Origin: Ferrovibrio sp. | Lineage (GTDB): Bacteria; Pseudomonadota; Alphaproteobacteria; Ferrovibrionales; Ferrovibrionaceae | Direction of reading: 5' to 3' | Assembly: GCA_017991315.1 (NCBI GenBank) | Contig: JAGOQS010000002.1 | Coordinates: 372,001-436,000, forward strand | DNA: 64,000 bases | In this document: positions 30,348 through 39,474 of the stretch, piece after piece | Layout: every line of letters starts with the position of its first letter | Position numbering within the stretch: the first letter of the stretch is position 1 | Program-made: the position numbers and the translations under genes | Notes under the pieces: generated by a model | What the model saw: only the letters and a program-made list of their open reading frames with translations | Databases searched by the model: none | What the model was told of the DNA's origin: nothing

Positions 30348-31670
30348 TCAGCCGCCCAGCCCGCCGGGCTCGCCGACCACAACGACCAGCAGATCGCCAT
30401 TGGCAAACAGGCGCTGCGCCACGCGGCGGATATCGTCGGGCGTCACGGCGTTGATGTAATCGGCATAGCGGTCGATGTAATCCATGCCCAGTCCGGCAAG
30501 CTGCATCGCGGTCAGCATGCCGGCAATGGCGGAATTGGATGACAGCCGCAGCGGGAAGGAACCGGTGAGATAAGCCTTGGCATTGGCGATCTCGCCATCG
30601 GTGAGGCCATCGCGCGCCAGAGTGAGCAGGTTCTCGCGCACCAGGCCCAAAGCCTGCCCGACCTGCTCGTTGCGGGTGGAAAGCGAGCCGGCGAACAGGC
30701 CCGCCGCCGGCATCGGCTGCAGACCGGTGGAAACCGAATAGACCAGGCCGCGCTTTTCGCGGATCTCTTCCATCAGGCGCGAGGAAAAGCTGCCGCCGCC
30801 AAGCACATAATTCAGCACCGTGGCGGCGTAATAATCAGGATCGTCGCGCAGCAGGCCCGGCGCACCGAACAGCACAATGCTCTGCGGGTTGGCATAGGGT
30901 ACCACGACAGGCTTGGCGGCGACCTGCGGCACGGTCTTGCCCGGCAGTTCAAGCTGTGGCTCCAGCGGCAGCTTGCCGAAGCTCAGGTCCAGCAGCCGCT
31001 TCAGTTCTTCCGGCGCGATATCGCCGACCACGCCGATCACCAGATTGCGCCGCGCCAGCACGCTTTTGACGTAGGCGCCGAAATCACCGGCGCTGAGGCG
31101 TTCCAGGCTTTCCGCCGAGGCCTGGGCCGGGCGGCCATAGGGGTGGCCCGGGAAGGCAATGGCCATGAAGCGGTTATTGGCGATGCTGCCGGGAGAGGTG
31201 CGCGCCCGCTGCGCCGCCACCAGGGCCTGCGCCTTCACGCGCTGGATCGGCTCGGCATCGAAACGCGGCTGCGTAAGGGTCTGCGCCAGCAGCTCGAAGG
31301 CGCGCTCGCGCTTCTCCGACAGCGTGCGCAGGTTGAGCGAGAGATAATCGCGGTCGGCCGAGGCATCGATGGAAATCGCATCGGCACGCAAGGCCGACTG
31401 GTAAGCTTCGGCATCGAGATCGCCGGCGCCTTCGGTGAGCAGGTCGGCAGCGATGGCAGCGCGGCCTTCAAGGCCGGTGGGATCGGTGGCCGAACCGCCG
31501 CGCCATACCGCCTGTAGCGCGATCATCGGAATCTTCGGCTCGCGCACCAGCCAGGCTTCGACACCGCTGGCGCCGACCACGCGCTCGATCTTCGGGCCGG
31601 CCTGGGCGGCCAGCGGCAACAACAGCACAACAAGGGCTAGGAACCAGCGACGCATCGGCCTACTCCTCAA
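30348..31670 (-). CDS. M16-family peptidase-like protein, zinc site lost
   Basis: Exported M16 (pitrilysin-type) homologue of 440 aa with a signal peptide ending near AAQAG (residue 25). The position of the HxxEH zinc motif reads LEGRAAIAADLLTEGAG, so the metal ligands are missing and the protein should not be a peptidase on its own. The C-terminal-domain R/Y motif SSRLMEEIREKRGLVYSVSTG is retained. It follows the active M16 gene with a 4-nt overlap. An active/inactive heterodimer, as in other M16B pairs, is the likely arrangement. Confidence 0.88.
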   Translation of the reverse strand: MRSRPMRRWFLALVVLLLPLAAQAGPKIERVVGASGVEAWLVREPKIPMIALQAVWRGGSATDPTGLEGRAAIAADLLTEGAGDLDAEAYQSALRADAISIDASADRDYLSLNLRTLSEKRERAFELLAQTLTQPRFDAEPIQRVKAQALVAAQRARTSPGSIANNRFMAIAFPGHPYGRPAQASAESLERLSAGDFGAYVKSVLARRNLVIGVVGDIAPEELKRLLDLSFGKLPLEPQLELPGKTVPQVAAKPVVVPYANPQSIVLFGAPGLLRDDPDYYAATVLNYVLGGGSFSSRLMEEIREKRGLVYSVSTGLQPMPAAGLFAGSLSTRNEQVGQALGLVRENLLTLARDGLTDGEIANAKAYLTGSFPLRLSSNSAIAGMLTAMQLAGLGMDYIDRYADYINAVTPDDIRRVAQRLFANGDLLVVVVGEPGGLGG

Positions 31671-33004
31671 CTCTGCTCTTTGGGCAGCAACAGCCCGGTG
31701 ACCGAGCGGCGCAGATCGAAGACATGACGCGCCGCCTCCAGCACCTGTTCGGCTGTCACGGCGCGGACCAGTTGCGGCCAGGCTTCCACCTGCTCCACGC
31801 TCAAGCCGGCGGTGAGCGCGACGCCGAAGGTGCGCGCGGCGCCGAACAGGCTATCGCGGGCATAGATGGCATCGGCCAGCATCACGTTCTTTGCCGCCGT
31901 CAGCTCGAATTCGGTGACGCCCTCCTTCAGCAGCGTTTCCAGCACCTTGTCGAGCGCCGCCTCGACCTCATCAATCTTGCGGCCCGATTTGGGCGAAGCA
32001 GACAAGGTGAAGGTGCTGGGATCGACCGACAGCGACTGGTAATAGGCACCGGCACCGGCAGCCGGGCCATCATTGGCCACCAAAGCGCGATGCAGCCGGC
32101 CCGTGGCATTGCTCAGGATTTCCGCCAGCACCGAAAGCGGCACGGCATGGCGCGTCTCGCCTGCCACGCGGCTGGGCGCCAGGTAGCTGCGGGTCAGCGA
32201 GGGCTGCGTCACCCGCGGGTCATGCATGGTGAGGCGGCGCGCGGCAAGCTGCGGCGGCTCCTGCGGGCGGAAACGCGGCGGCACGGGGCGCATCGGGATC
32301 ATGCCGTAATGCTTCTCGGCCAGCGCACGCAATTCGCCGGGCGTGACATCGCCGGCAACGATCAGCACGGCGTTGTTCGGGGCGTAATGCATGCGGTAGA
32401 AGGCCATCGCCTTCTCCAGATTGAGGCGCTGGATTTCATGCGCCCAGCCGATGATCGGGCGGCCATAGGGATGCGCCAGATACATCGCCGCATCCATCTG
32501 CTCGCCGAACTGGCCGCGCGGCGAATTGTCGGTGCGGCTTAAGCGCTCCTCCATCACCACCTGCAATTCCGGCTTGGCATCGGCTTCCTTGAGGCTGAGG
32601 CGGTGCATGCGATCCGCCTCCATGCGCATCACCAGTTCCAGCCGGTCGCGCGCGATGGTCTGGAAATAGCCGGTATAATCCGACGAGGTGAAGGCATTGT
32701 CGCGGCCGCCTTCGCGCGCCACGATCTTGGAGAATTCGCCCGCCGGCACGCTGGGCGTGCCCTTGAACATCAGGTGTTCGAGATAATGCGCCACGCCGGA
32801 CTCGCCCGGCGCCTCATCGGCAGCGCCAACCTTGTACCACACCATGTGATTGACGATGGGGGCGCGGTGATCCTCGATCAGCACCACTTCCAGGCCATTG
32901 CCGAGCGTGAAGCGGGTGGGATTGAAGACCTGGGCGGAAGCGGGAATGGCAGCAGCGAAGCCGGCCAGGCCGGCGAGGAGCAGAGCGAAGAGCAGACGGC
33001 GCAT
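31667..33004 (-). CDS. Zinc-dependent M16 peptidase
   Basis: Exported metallopeptidase of 445 aa. It has a signal peptide (residues 1 to about 24, ending AIPASA-Q) and the inverted zinc motif HYLEH in ESGVAHYLEHLMFKGTP at about residues 70-74, followed by the downstream third-ligand region with a conserved Glu (ELVMRMEADRMHRL). The protein should degrade peptides or misfolded proteins in the periplasm. Stop and start overlap the inactive M16 gene, and the BamF-like lipoprotein gene lies upstream in the same direction. Confidence 0.92.
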   Translation of the reverse strand: MRRLLFALLLAGLAGFAAAIPASAQVFNPTRFTLGNGLEVVLIEDHRAPIVNHMVWYKVGAADEAPGESGVAHYLEHLMFKGTPSVPAGEFSKIVAREGGRDNAFTSSDYTGYFQTIARDRLELVMRMEADRMHRLSLKEADAKPELQVVMEERLSRTDNSPRGQFGEQMDAAMYLAHPYGRPIIGWAHEIQRLNLEKAMAFYRMHYAPNNAVLIVAGDVTPGELRALAEKHYGMIPMRPVPPRFRPQEPPQLAARRLTMHDPRVTQPSLTRSYLAPSRVAGETRHAVPLSVLAEILSNATGRLHRALVANDGPAAGAGAYYQSLSVDPSTFTLSASPKSGRKIDEVEAALDKVLETLLKEGVTEFELTAAKNVMLADAIYARDSLFGAARTFGVALTAGLSVEQVEAWPQLVRAVTAEQVLEAARHVFDLRRSVTGLLLPKEQS

Positions 33005-33096
33005 CGGATCCCCTCAAGGCATTCGGGCTATTGCAGCGGCAGGCAGGCCCACCGGAATGGGCCTGTCATGCAGCATATAGGGCAGCCGGCAGCGGC

Positions 33097-33708
33097 TTAA
33101 AAGATGCCTTCCAGAATGCCGCGCTCGCGGCGCTTCACGGTCGGCACATCGCCGGTATTGGCGGCCTTGCCCTGGGCGGCATTCTCGCGCAGGCGCTGGG
33201 CTTCCTTGGCCGGATCGACCACGGTGCCGCTCGGGTCCTGCGGCTTCTGCCAGAAGATCAGGCGGTCGACCAGGCGGCTGTCGCGCTCGGCAAGCTGGGT
33301 GAATTCGTCATTCACCTTGCGGCGGATATCCGGGTCGGGATTGCTGGCGCGGGCAAGCTGCAGCAACTGCGCCTCACCCGGGCTGCGCGGCGCGGCCTGG
33401 GCCTGGGCGCTGCGCTGCATCGGACTCAACTGGCCGGCGGCTTCGCCGCGACCACCGCTCAATGCGGCCTGGGCACGCTCGCGCGCCGTCACTTCCTGCG
33501 GACGCGGCGCACCGGGTTCCGGCGGGCGCAGGCCGAATTCCGGCGGCAGTACCAGCGGCGCCTTGGTCACCACGGCGAATTCATCCGGCGCCTTCTTGTT
33601 CAGGCCCAGCGCCTCGCGCGCGGTGTCGCAGCCCGTCAGCGCCAGAGGCAGGGCAAGCAAGACAAGCGGGGCCAGATGGCGTCGGCCGGCACGGATCGGT
33701 CGACTCAT
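33097..33708 (-). CDS. DUF3035 lipoprotein, BamF-like
   Basis: Predicted outer-membrane lipoprotein of 203 aa. The signal peptide ends in a lipobox LALTGC, with the lipidated Cys at about residue 27. The mature protein begins with the short motif PDEFAVVTKAPLVLPPEFGLRPP, the hallmark of the alphaproteobacterial DUF3035 family. Members of this family have been described as the BamF subunit of the beta-barrel assembly machine. The rest is charged and low in predicted structure. It is followed by two M16 peptidase genes on the same strand, which suggests an envelope quality-control group. Confidence 0.8.
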   Translation of the reverse strand: MSRPIRAGRRHLAPLVLLALPLALTGCDTAREALGLNKKAPDEFAVVTKAPLVLPPEFGLRPPEPGAPRPQEVTARERAQAALSGGRGEAAGQLSPMQRSAQAQAAPRSPGEAQLLQLARASNPDPDIRRKVNDEFTQLAERDSRLVDRLIFWQKPQDPSGTVVDPAKEAQRLRENAAQGKAANTGDVPTVKRRERGILEGIF

Positions 33709-33810
33709 GATGGAGTGCCTCCCAGGCTTCAGGTAATCCGCGCCTAATATCGCCTCTCGGGCGCCAACTTACAAGGGCAGCCGGGCAACTCGGGCAGCGG
33801 CGAATCTATG

Positions 33811-35721
33811 TTATTTCACAGGAACTTGTGACGGAAAGCGGACAATCGCCACGGTGCCTTCGCCAACCTTCGAGGTGATCTCGAGGCTGCCGCCATGCAG
33901 TTCCATGAATTTGCGGCTGATGGCGAGGCCGAGGCCGGTGCCCTCGGTGCGCCGGCGGATGCTGGGATCGCCCTGCCAGAACGGCTCGAAGATGCGGCCC
34001 AGATCCTCCTTGCGGATACCGATACCGGTATCCTTCACGTGCAATTCCACGCTGCCATCGGCGGCCACCGCCCCGGCCAGCCGCACCTGGCCGCCGGGCG
34101 GGGTGAATTTGATGGCATTGGATAGCAGGTTCAGCAGCACCTGCTTCACCGCACGGGCGTCCAACTCCAGCAGCGGCAGGGCCGCGCCGCCCAGTTCGTT
34201 GATCAGCACGATACGGTTTTCCCGCGCCCTGCCCTTCACGATGGTAAGGCAATCCTCCGCCACCTGGGCAACATCGGTGGGCTCAAGCGACAGCTCGTAG
34301 CGCCCGGCCTCGATCTTCGACATGTCGAGGATATCGTTGATCACATTCAGCAGATGCCGCGCGCTCACCACGATATCCTGCGCGTAGTCGAAATAGCGTT
34401 CGGAGGATGGCCCCCACATGCGCAGCCCGATCACTTCCGCGAAACCGATCACGGCATTCAGCGGCGTGCGCAATTCGTGGCTCATATTGGCGAGGAATTC
34501 GCTCTTGGCCCGGTTCGCCGCGATGGCATGCTCGCGCTCGCGCGCCAGGCTGCCGGCCAGCCGCTCGAGATCCTGCGCCTGGGCACGCAGCCGCGTGTTG
34601 GCGGCATCCAGCGCCCGCTCCGCCTGCTTGCGTTCGGTGATATCGGTGGCGATGGTGAGCAGCGCGCGCACGCGGCCCTCGGCATCGCGCAAAGGCACCT
34701 TGCTTTCCAGCGCGGTGATGGTGTGGCCATCGCGGTCGAGATAGGTATTCTCGAAATTCATCACCGGCTGGCCGCTCTCGAACAACTGCCGGTCGTTGAT
34801 ATTGGCCTGTTCGACGAAGGCGCGGCGGCTCGCCTTGTCCAGCGAGGTGAGCGGAAAATCATCGACACGACGGCCGACAGCGGCGGCATTCTCAATGCCG
34901 AACAGCAATTCGGCCGGGTGGTTGAGCAGCATGTAGCGCCGGTCGGTATCCTTCAAGGTGACGCGGGCCGGCAGGTTATCCAGCACCATGCGCAGCAATT
35001 CGCGCTCGCGGTCGCGGTCGCTCAAATGCCGCGCCGCCGCGACCAGGATATCGTTGATGCGGCTGGCCAGAAGGCCAAATTCATCGTTGCGGTGATGCGC
35101 CGGAATCTGCACCCGCGAAGCCGTGGGATCCTCGGCATCGACGCGGCTCAACTGCTCCACCAGGGCCAGCAAAGGCCGCGTCAGGGTGTAGTAGAACAGC
35201 ACCGTCAGCAGCAGGGCGAGAAAGAAATTGCGCACAAAGCCAGTGACCAGCACCACGCCGATGCGGTTCACCACATTGGCGGCGAACTGGTCGCCATCCA
35301 CCACCACGCGCAATTCGCCGACCAACTCCTGCCCGCGCGCGGCATAAAGTGGCCGGGTCCGCACCTCGTCCTCGGCGCCGACAAGATGCGTCAACCAGTT
35401 GCCCTCGGTATCCTCGCGCTGCTGCACCGCCATGCGGCGGCCGTAATTGTCATGGATTTCGGCGCGCAGGATCGGGCGATAGAGCAGCAGGCCATTGACC
35501 ACGCGCACGGCAAGCTGCTCGTCGAGCGCATAGGCGGCCTGCGCCGCCGGCTCGTTCAGCATGTCCATGACCTGATTGATCGCAGTATCGCGGCTGGAGA
35601 GTTCGCTGCGCACATCGAGGATAAGCTGGAAGATGCTGGAGATGAATCCAAGCACCAGCGCCGCCAGCACGGCGACCTGCACCTGCTTGACCGATAGTCG
35701 GCGATGCCAGGGAATACTCAT
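33811..35721 (-). CDS. Membrane-bound PAS sensor histidine kinase
   Basis: Sensor kinase of 636 aa. Two transmembrane helices (about residues 13-33 and 155-177) bracket a periplasmic sensor region. A HAMP-like segment, a PAS domain with PAC end (about 245-365, ending ALLTIATDITERKQAE), a coiled coil, and the HisKA box FLANMSHELRTPLNAVIGFAEVIG follow. The HATPase boxes are LLNLLSNAIKFTPPGG, VKDTGIGIRKEDLGRIFEPFWQ and GTGLGLAISRKFMELHGG. No response regulator gene is adjacent, so it is an orphan. The signal is unknown. Confidence 0.93.
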   Translation of the reverse strand: MSIPWHRRLSVKQVQVAVLAALVLGFISSIFQLILDVRSELSSRDTAINQVMDMLNEPAAQAAYALDEQLAVRVVNGLLLYRPILRAEIHDNYGRRMAVQQREDTEGNWLTHLVGAEDEVRTRPLYAARGQELVGELRVVVDGDQFAANVVNRIGVVLVTGFVRNFFLALLLTVLFYYTLTRPLLALVEQLSRVDAEDPTASRVQIPAHHRNDEFGLLASRINDILVAAARHLSDRDRERELLRMVLDNLPARVTLKDTDRRYMLLNHPAELLFGIENAAAVGRRVDDFPLTSLDKASRRAFVEQANINDRQLFESGQPVMNFENTYLDRDGHTITALESKVPLRDAEGRVRALLTIATDITERKQAERALDAANTRLRAQAQDLERLAGSLAREREHAIAANRAKSEFLANMSHELRTPLNAVIGFAEVIGLRMWGPSSERYFDYAQDIVVSARHLLNVINDILDMSKIEAGRYELSLEPTDVAQVAEDCLTIVKGRARENRIVLINELGGAALPLLELDARAVKQVLLNLLSNAIKFTPPGGQVRLAGAVAADGSVELHVKDTGIGIRKEDLGRIFEPFWQGDPSIRRRTEGTGLGLAISRKFMELHGGSLEITSKVGEGTVAIVRFPSQVPVK

Positions 35722-35868
35722 ACGCCCCGCCTGATCGGATCAATCTCTGCGCGGGCCAAGCCCATCCCCACTCCGCAGCTTGTTGCTGTGGAAACTCTGA
35801 CACCTTTTCCACCCTTGTGCAACGAAGGGTGGCGCGATCCATACCCCTGGTTTAGGGCCAGGCCCAGC

Positions 35869-36372
35869 CTAGGACTGACCGTTGGGCCGGGGCAGCAAGG
35901 AGTCGAGCAGCAGCAGGCAGACGCCGACGACAATGGCGCAGTCAGCAATGTTGAAAGCTGGCCAATGCCAGCCAAAGGCGTGGAAGTCGAAAAAGTCGGC
36001 AACCGCACCGAAGCGCAGCCGGTCGCCGATATTGCCCAGGGCGCCGCCGATCACCAAACCGAGCGCCACCGTTACCAGCCGCGCCGGCCCGCGCCACAGC
36101 CAGATCAGCAGCCAGACGGTTACGGCAGCGGCAGCGGCAATGAGAATCCAGCGGCGCTCGTCACCGGCGCCGCTGAACATGCCAAAGCTGACGCCCCGAT
36201 TCCACACCATCACCAGATTGAAGAACGGCGTCACCTCGATGCCGCCGGGATTCTTCTCCATCAGGTCGAGCAGGAACGGCTTGCTGAGCTGATCGGAAAT
36301 CACGATCAGTGCCGCGATGACGAGGCCCAGCAGCCGCGCCTGCTTCGATTTTTCCGGCGCCTGATCCGGCAT
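35869..36372 (-). CDS. lspA: Lipoprotein signal peptidase LspA
   Basis: Inner-membrane aspartyl peptidase that removes signal peptides from prolipoproteins after diacylglycerol transfer. The 167-aa protein has four transmembrane helices. The conserved NRGVSFGMF and the two catalytic-Asp regions GALGNIGDRLRFGAVADFFDF and FNIADCAI are visible. It is downstream of ileS with a 1-nt overlap, a very common bacterial pairing. Confidence 0.96.
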   Translation of the reverse strand: MPDQAPEKSKQARLLGLVIAALIVISDQLSKPFLLDLMEKNPGGIEVTPFFNLVMVWNRGVSFGMFSGAGDERRWILIAAAAAVTVWLLIWLWRGPARLVTVALGLVIGGALGNIGDRLRFGAVADFFDFHAFGWHWPAFNIADCAIVVGVCLLLLDSLLPRPNGQS

Positions 36373-39194
36373 CAGGCCGCTACCGCCTCGGCGCAGCGCT
36401 TGCAGAGGTCATCATGGCCAGGCACATGGCCCACCTCGTCCAGCACCTGCCAGCAGCGTTCGCACTTGATGCCACTGGCCTGGCGCGGCAGCGCGGCAAC
36501 GCCCTTCACATCCTCGAGCCGGAAGGCATCGGCCGGGCCTTCGCCGACCTCCACCGCGATGCTCGATGTGATGCAGATTTCGGCGAAGTCGATGCCCTGC
36601 AGCGCCTCCACATCCTCCGGCGCGACGAAGACCTGCGGCGAAGCCTGCAGGCTGGAGCCGATGCGCTTGGCGGCGCGTTCGATTTCCAGCGCACCGGTGA
36701 CAACGCGGCGCACGCGGCGCACCCGCTCCCACTTGGCGCCCAGAGCCGGATCAAGCCAGGCGTCGGGCAAAGCCGGAAACACCTGACGGTGCACCGAGCC
36801 ATCCTCGCTGGGATAGCGGGTCAGCCAGGCTTCCTCGGCGGTATAGCAGATGAACGGCGCCAGCCAGATGGTCAGGCACTTGAACAATTCATCCAGCACC
36901 GTGCGCGCGGCGCGGCGGCGGATGGTGCCCGGCGCATCGCAATACAGCGCATCCTTGCGGATATCGAAATAGAAGCTGGAGAGATCGACGGCACAGAAAT
37001 TGTAGAGCGCCACATACATACGGTGGAAATCATAAGCCTCGCAGCTTTCGCGCACCACGCGGCCCAACTCGGCCAGGCGATGCAGCACCCAGCGTTCCAG
37101 TTCCGGCATCTCGGCCACCGGCAGGCGTTCTGCCTCCTGGAAGCCAGCGAGATTGCCGAGCAGGTAACGCAACGTGTTGCGCAGACGGCGATAGGCGTCG
37201 GCCTGGGCCTTGATGATATTGTCGCCGACACTCAAGTCTTCCGAATAGTCCGACGACACCACCCAGAGCCGCAGGATATCGGCGCCGAACAGGTCGATCA
37301 CCTTCTGCGGCTCGACGGTGTTGCCGAGCGACTTGGACATCTTGCGGCCCTTCTCGTCCAGCGTGAAGCCATGGGTCAGCACGGCATCATAGGGCGCACG
37401 GCCGCGCGTGCCGCAGCTTTCCAGCAGCGACGAATGGAACCAGCCGCGATGCTGGTCCGAGCCTTCAAGATACAGCGAGGCCGGCCATTGCAGGTCGGGC
37501 CGCTGCTCCAGCACGAAGCTGTGGGTCGATCCGGAATCGAACCAGACATCGAGGATGTCCGTCACCATTTTCCACTCGGCCGGATTATAGCTGTTGCCGA
37601 GGAAATCTTCCGGCTTGGCGGTGAACCAGGCATCGGCGCCGCCCTTGAGGCAGGCCTGCACGATACGCTCGTTCACGGCCTCGTCGCGCATGATTTCGCC
37701 GGTCAGCTTGTTCTCGAACACGGTGATCGGCACACCCCAGGCACGCTGGCGGCTGATCACCCAGTCCGGGCGCTGCTCGATCATCGCATAAAGCCGGTTA
37801 CGGCCCTGCGGCGGATAGAAGGCGGTGGCGTCGATAGCCGCCAGCGCCTTCTTGCGCAGGTCGTTGGTCGCCATGGAGATGAACCATTGCGGCGTGTTAC
37901 GGAAGATCAGCGGCGCCTTGGAGCGCCAGGAATGCGGATACTGGTGGCGCAGGCGGCCGCGGCCGAGCAGGCCGCCCACCGCCGTTATCGCTTCGATCAC
38001 CGCCCGGTTGGCCTCGCCTTCCTTGCCGGCATCGTCCAGCACCCGCTTGCCGGCGAACAGCGGCACATGCGGGAAGTAGCTGCCATCCTCATCGACCGTG
38101 TGCGGCACTTCGATGCCGTTGGCAACGCCGAGATTGTAGTCGTCGGCGCCATGGCCCGGCGCGATATGCACGAAGCCGGTGCCGGCATCGAGCGTGACGA
38201 AATCGCCGGCCAGCACTGGCACGTCGAATTCATAGCCCTGGCCGCGCAGTGGATGCGCGCAGACGCTGCCAAGCAGCTCGGCGCCTTTCAGCGTCGCCAG
38301 CACGCTATAGCTCTCGATGGCGCAGGCCTTGGCCACGGCTTCCGCCAGGTCCTTCGCCACCACCACATCATCGCCGACCTTGGCCAGCGACTTCTCACCC
38401 ACCGCATCGACGCGCAGGCGCACATACTCTGCGTCATGCGAAAGCGCCACCGCCCGGTTGCCCGGCATGGTCCAGGGCGTGGTGGTCCAGATCACGATGC
38501 TGGCGCCTTCGAGCGCCGGATTGCTGGCCTTCACCACCGGGAATTTGGCGAAGATGGTATGCGAGGTGTGTTCCTGGTACTCGACCTCGGCCTCAGCCAG
38601 CGCAGTACGCTCGACGATCGACCACAGCACCGGCTTCGAGCCCTTGAACAGGCCGCCATTCATCACGAATTTCTGAATCTCGCGCACGATCTGGGCTTCG
38701 GCCGCGAAGCTCATCGTGGTGTAGGGATCCTTCCAGTCGCCGATCACGCCGAAACGCTGGAATTCCTTGCTCTGCACGGCGATCCAATGCTCGGCGAAAT
38801 CGCGGCATTCCTTGCGGAATTCGTCGATCGGCACGTCATCCTTGTTCTTGCCGGCGGCGCGGTACTTCTCCTCGATCTTCCATTCGATCGGCAGGCCATG
38901 GCAATCCCAGCCCGGCACATAATTGGCGTCATAGCCCATCATCTGCCGCGAACGGTTGATCACGTCCTTGAGGATCTTGTTCAGTGCGTGGCCGATATGC
39001 AGGTTGCCGTTGGCATAGGGCGGGCCATCGTGCAGCACGAATTTCTCGCGGCCCTTTGAATCATTGCGGAGCTGGCGGTAGAGGTCGTTCTTCTGCCAGC
39101 GGGCCAGGATTTCCGGCTCCTTGGCCGGCAGGCCGGCCTTCATCGGGAAAGCGGTCTCGGGCAGAAATACGGTTTCGCGGTAGTCTTTGGTCAT
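36372..39194 (-). CDS. ileS: Isoleucyl-tRNA synthetase
   Basis: Class I aminoacyl-tRNA synthetase, charging tRNA-Ile with editing of Val. The 940-aa protein has the HIGH motif in PYANGNLHIGHALNK, the CP1 editing domain with TTPWTMPGNRAVALS, GWDCHGLPIEWKIEEKY, the KMSKS loop in DEKGRKMSKSLGNTVEP, and a C-terminal zinc-binding segment CERCW...CKRC. This is the bacterial (type 1) layout. The 5' leader of 272 nt to ribF contains no T-box-like element that I can see. Confidence 0.97.
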   Translation of the reverse strand: MTKDYRETVFLPETAFPMKAGLPAKEPEILARWQKNDLYRQLRNDSKGREKFVLHDGPPYANGNLHIGHALNKILKDVINRSRQMMGYDANYVPGWDCHGLPIEWKIEEKYRAAGKNKDDVPIDEFRKECRDFAEHWIAVQSKEFQRFGVIGDWKDPYTTMSFAAEAQIVREIQKFVMNGGLFKGSKPVLWSIVERTALAEAEVEYQEHTSHTIFAKFPVVKASNPALEGASIVIWTTTPWTMPGNRAVALSHDAEYVRLRVDAVGEKSLAKVGDDVVVAKDLAEAVAKACAIESYSVLATLKGAELLGSVCAHPLRGQGYEFDVPVLAGDFVTLDAGTGFVHIAPGHGADDYNLGVANGIEVPHTVDEDGSYFPHVPLFAGKRVLDDAGKEGEANRAVIEAITAVGGLLGRGRLRHQYPHSWRSKAPLIFRNTPQWFISMATNDLRKKALAAIDATAFYPPQGRNRLYAMIEQRPDWVISRQRAWGVPITVFENKLTGEIMRDEAVNERIVQACLKGGADAWFTAKPEDFLGNSYNPAEWKMVTDILDVWFDSGSTHSFVLEQRPDLQWPASLYLEGSDQHRGWFHSSLLESCGTRGRAPYDAVLTHGFTLDEKGRKMSKSLGNTVEPQKVIDLFGADILRLWVVSSDYSEDLSVGDNIIKAQADAYRRLRNTLRYLLGNLAGFQEAERLPVAEMPELERWVLHRLAELGRVVRESCEAYDFHRMYVALYNFCAVDLSSFYFDIRKDALYCDAPGTIRRRAARTVLDELFKCLTIWLAPFICYTAEEAWLTRYPSEDGSVHRQVFPALPDAWLDPALGAKWERVRRVRRVVTGALEIERAAKRIGSSLQASPQVFVAPEDVEALQGIDFAEICITSSIAVEVGEGPADAFRLEDVKGVAALPRQASGIKCERCWQVLDEVGHVPGHDDLCKRCAEAVAA

Positions 39195-39268
39195 GACATC
39201 ACTCGGCTGGCGGCCCTAGGGCGTCGCGTCGGGAACACGCGGATATATAAGTGAAAACGGCGAGAGAA

Positions 39269-39292
39269 CCCGGCCCTTAAAGAAGGACCGGG
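39269..39292 (-). terminator. Terminator-like hairpin between ribF and ileS
   Basis: The minus strand can form a stem CCCGG-x-CCTT / AAGG-x-CCGGG with a 4-nt loop and one internal mismatch, followed by a pyrimidine-rich TTCTCTC. It could end the transcript from the hydratase-ribF pair. The T tract is weak, so confidence is limited. Confidence 0.4.
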
Positions 39293-39386
39293 CGGCTAAT
39301 TCGCAGGGCCACGGAGTGGCGCGTATGGCCGGTTTCGGTTGTCATGCCCGAGGTTTAGCACCCCCGGCGGACGCTGTCGAGACAGC

Positions 39387-39474
39387 GCCGTTAACCTCCC
39401 AGGGCCGTTAACCTCCCGGGGCTGTTAACCTCCGGGGCTGTTAACCTCTCAGCCCCCCGGAGGCTATTAACCTT
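39387..39474. repeat. Tandem repeats of about 17 bp containing GTTAACCTCC
   Basis: GTTAAC starts at 39390, 39407, 39424 and 39440, at intervals of 17, 17 and 16 bp, inside a unit like GC(C/T)GTTAACCTCC(C)(A/G)GG. A fifth degenerate unit (ATTAAC) at 39466 contains the ribF stop codon. Part of the array (39429-39463) also forms an 11-bp hairpin with a two-base bulge. It looks like a minisatellite grown from the ribF 3' end. Confidence 0.8.

Noticed and set aside
36414-39059. An 881-codon plus-strand frame
   Set aside because: It is the antisense of ileS, whose HIGH, KMSKS and zinc motifs are all present on the minus strand.
39387-39474. CRISPR-like spacing of the ribF repeats
   Set aside because: Units are about 17 bp and nearly contiguous with no unique spacers, and no cas genes are in the window.
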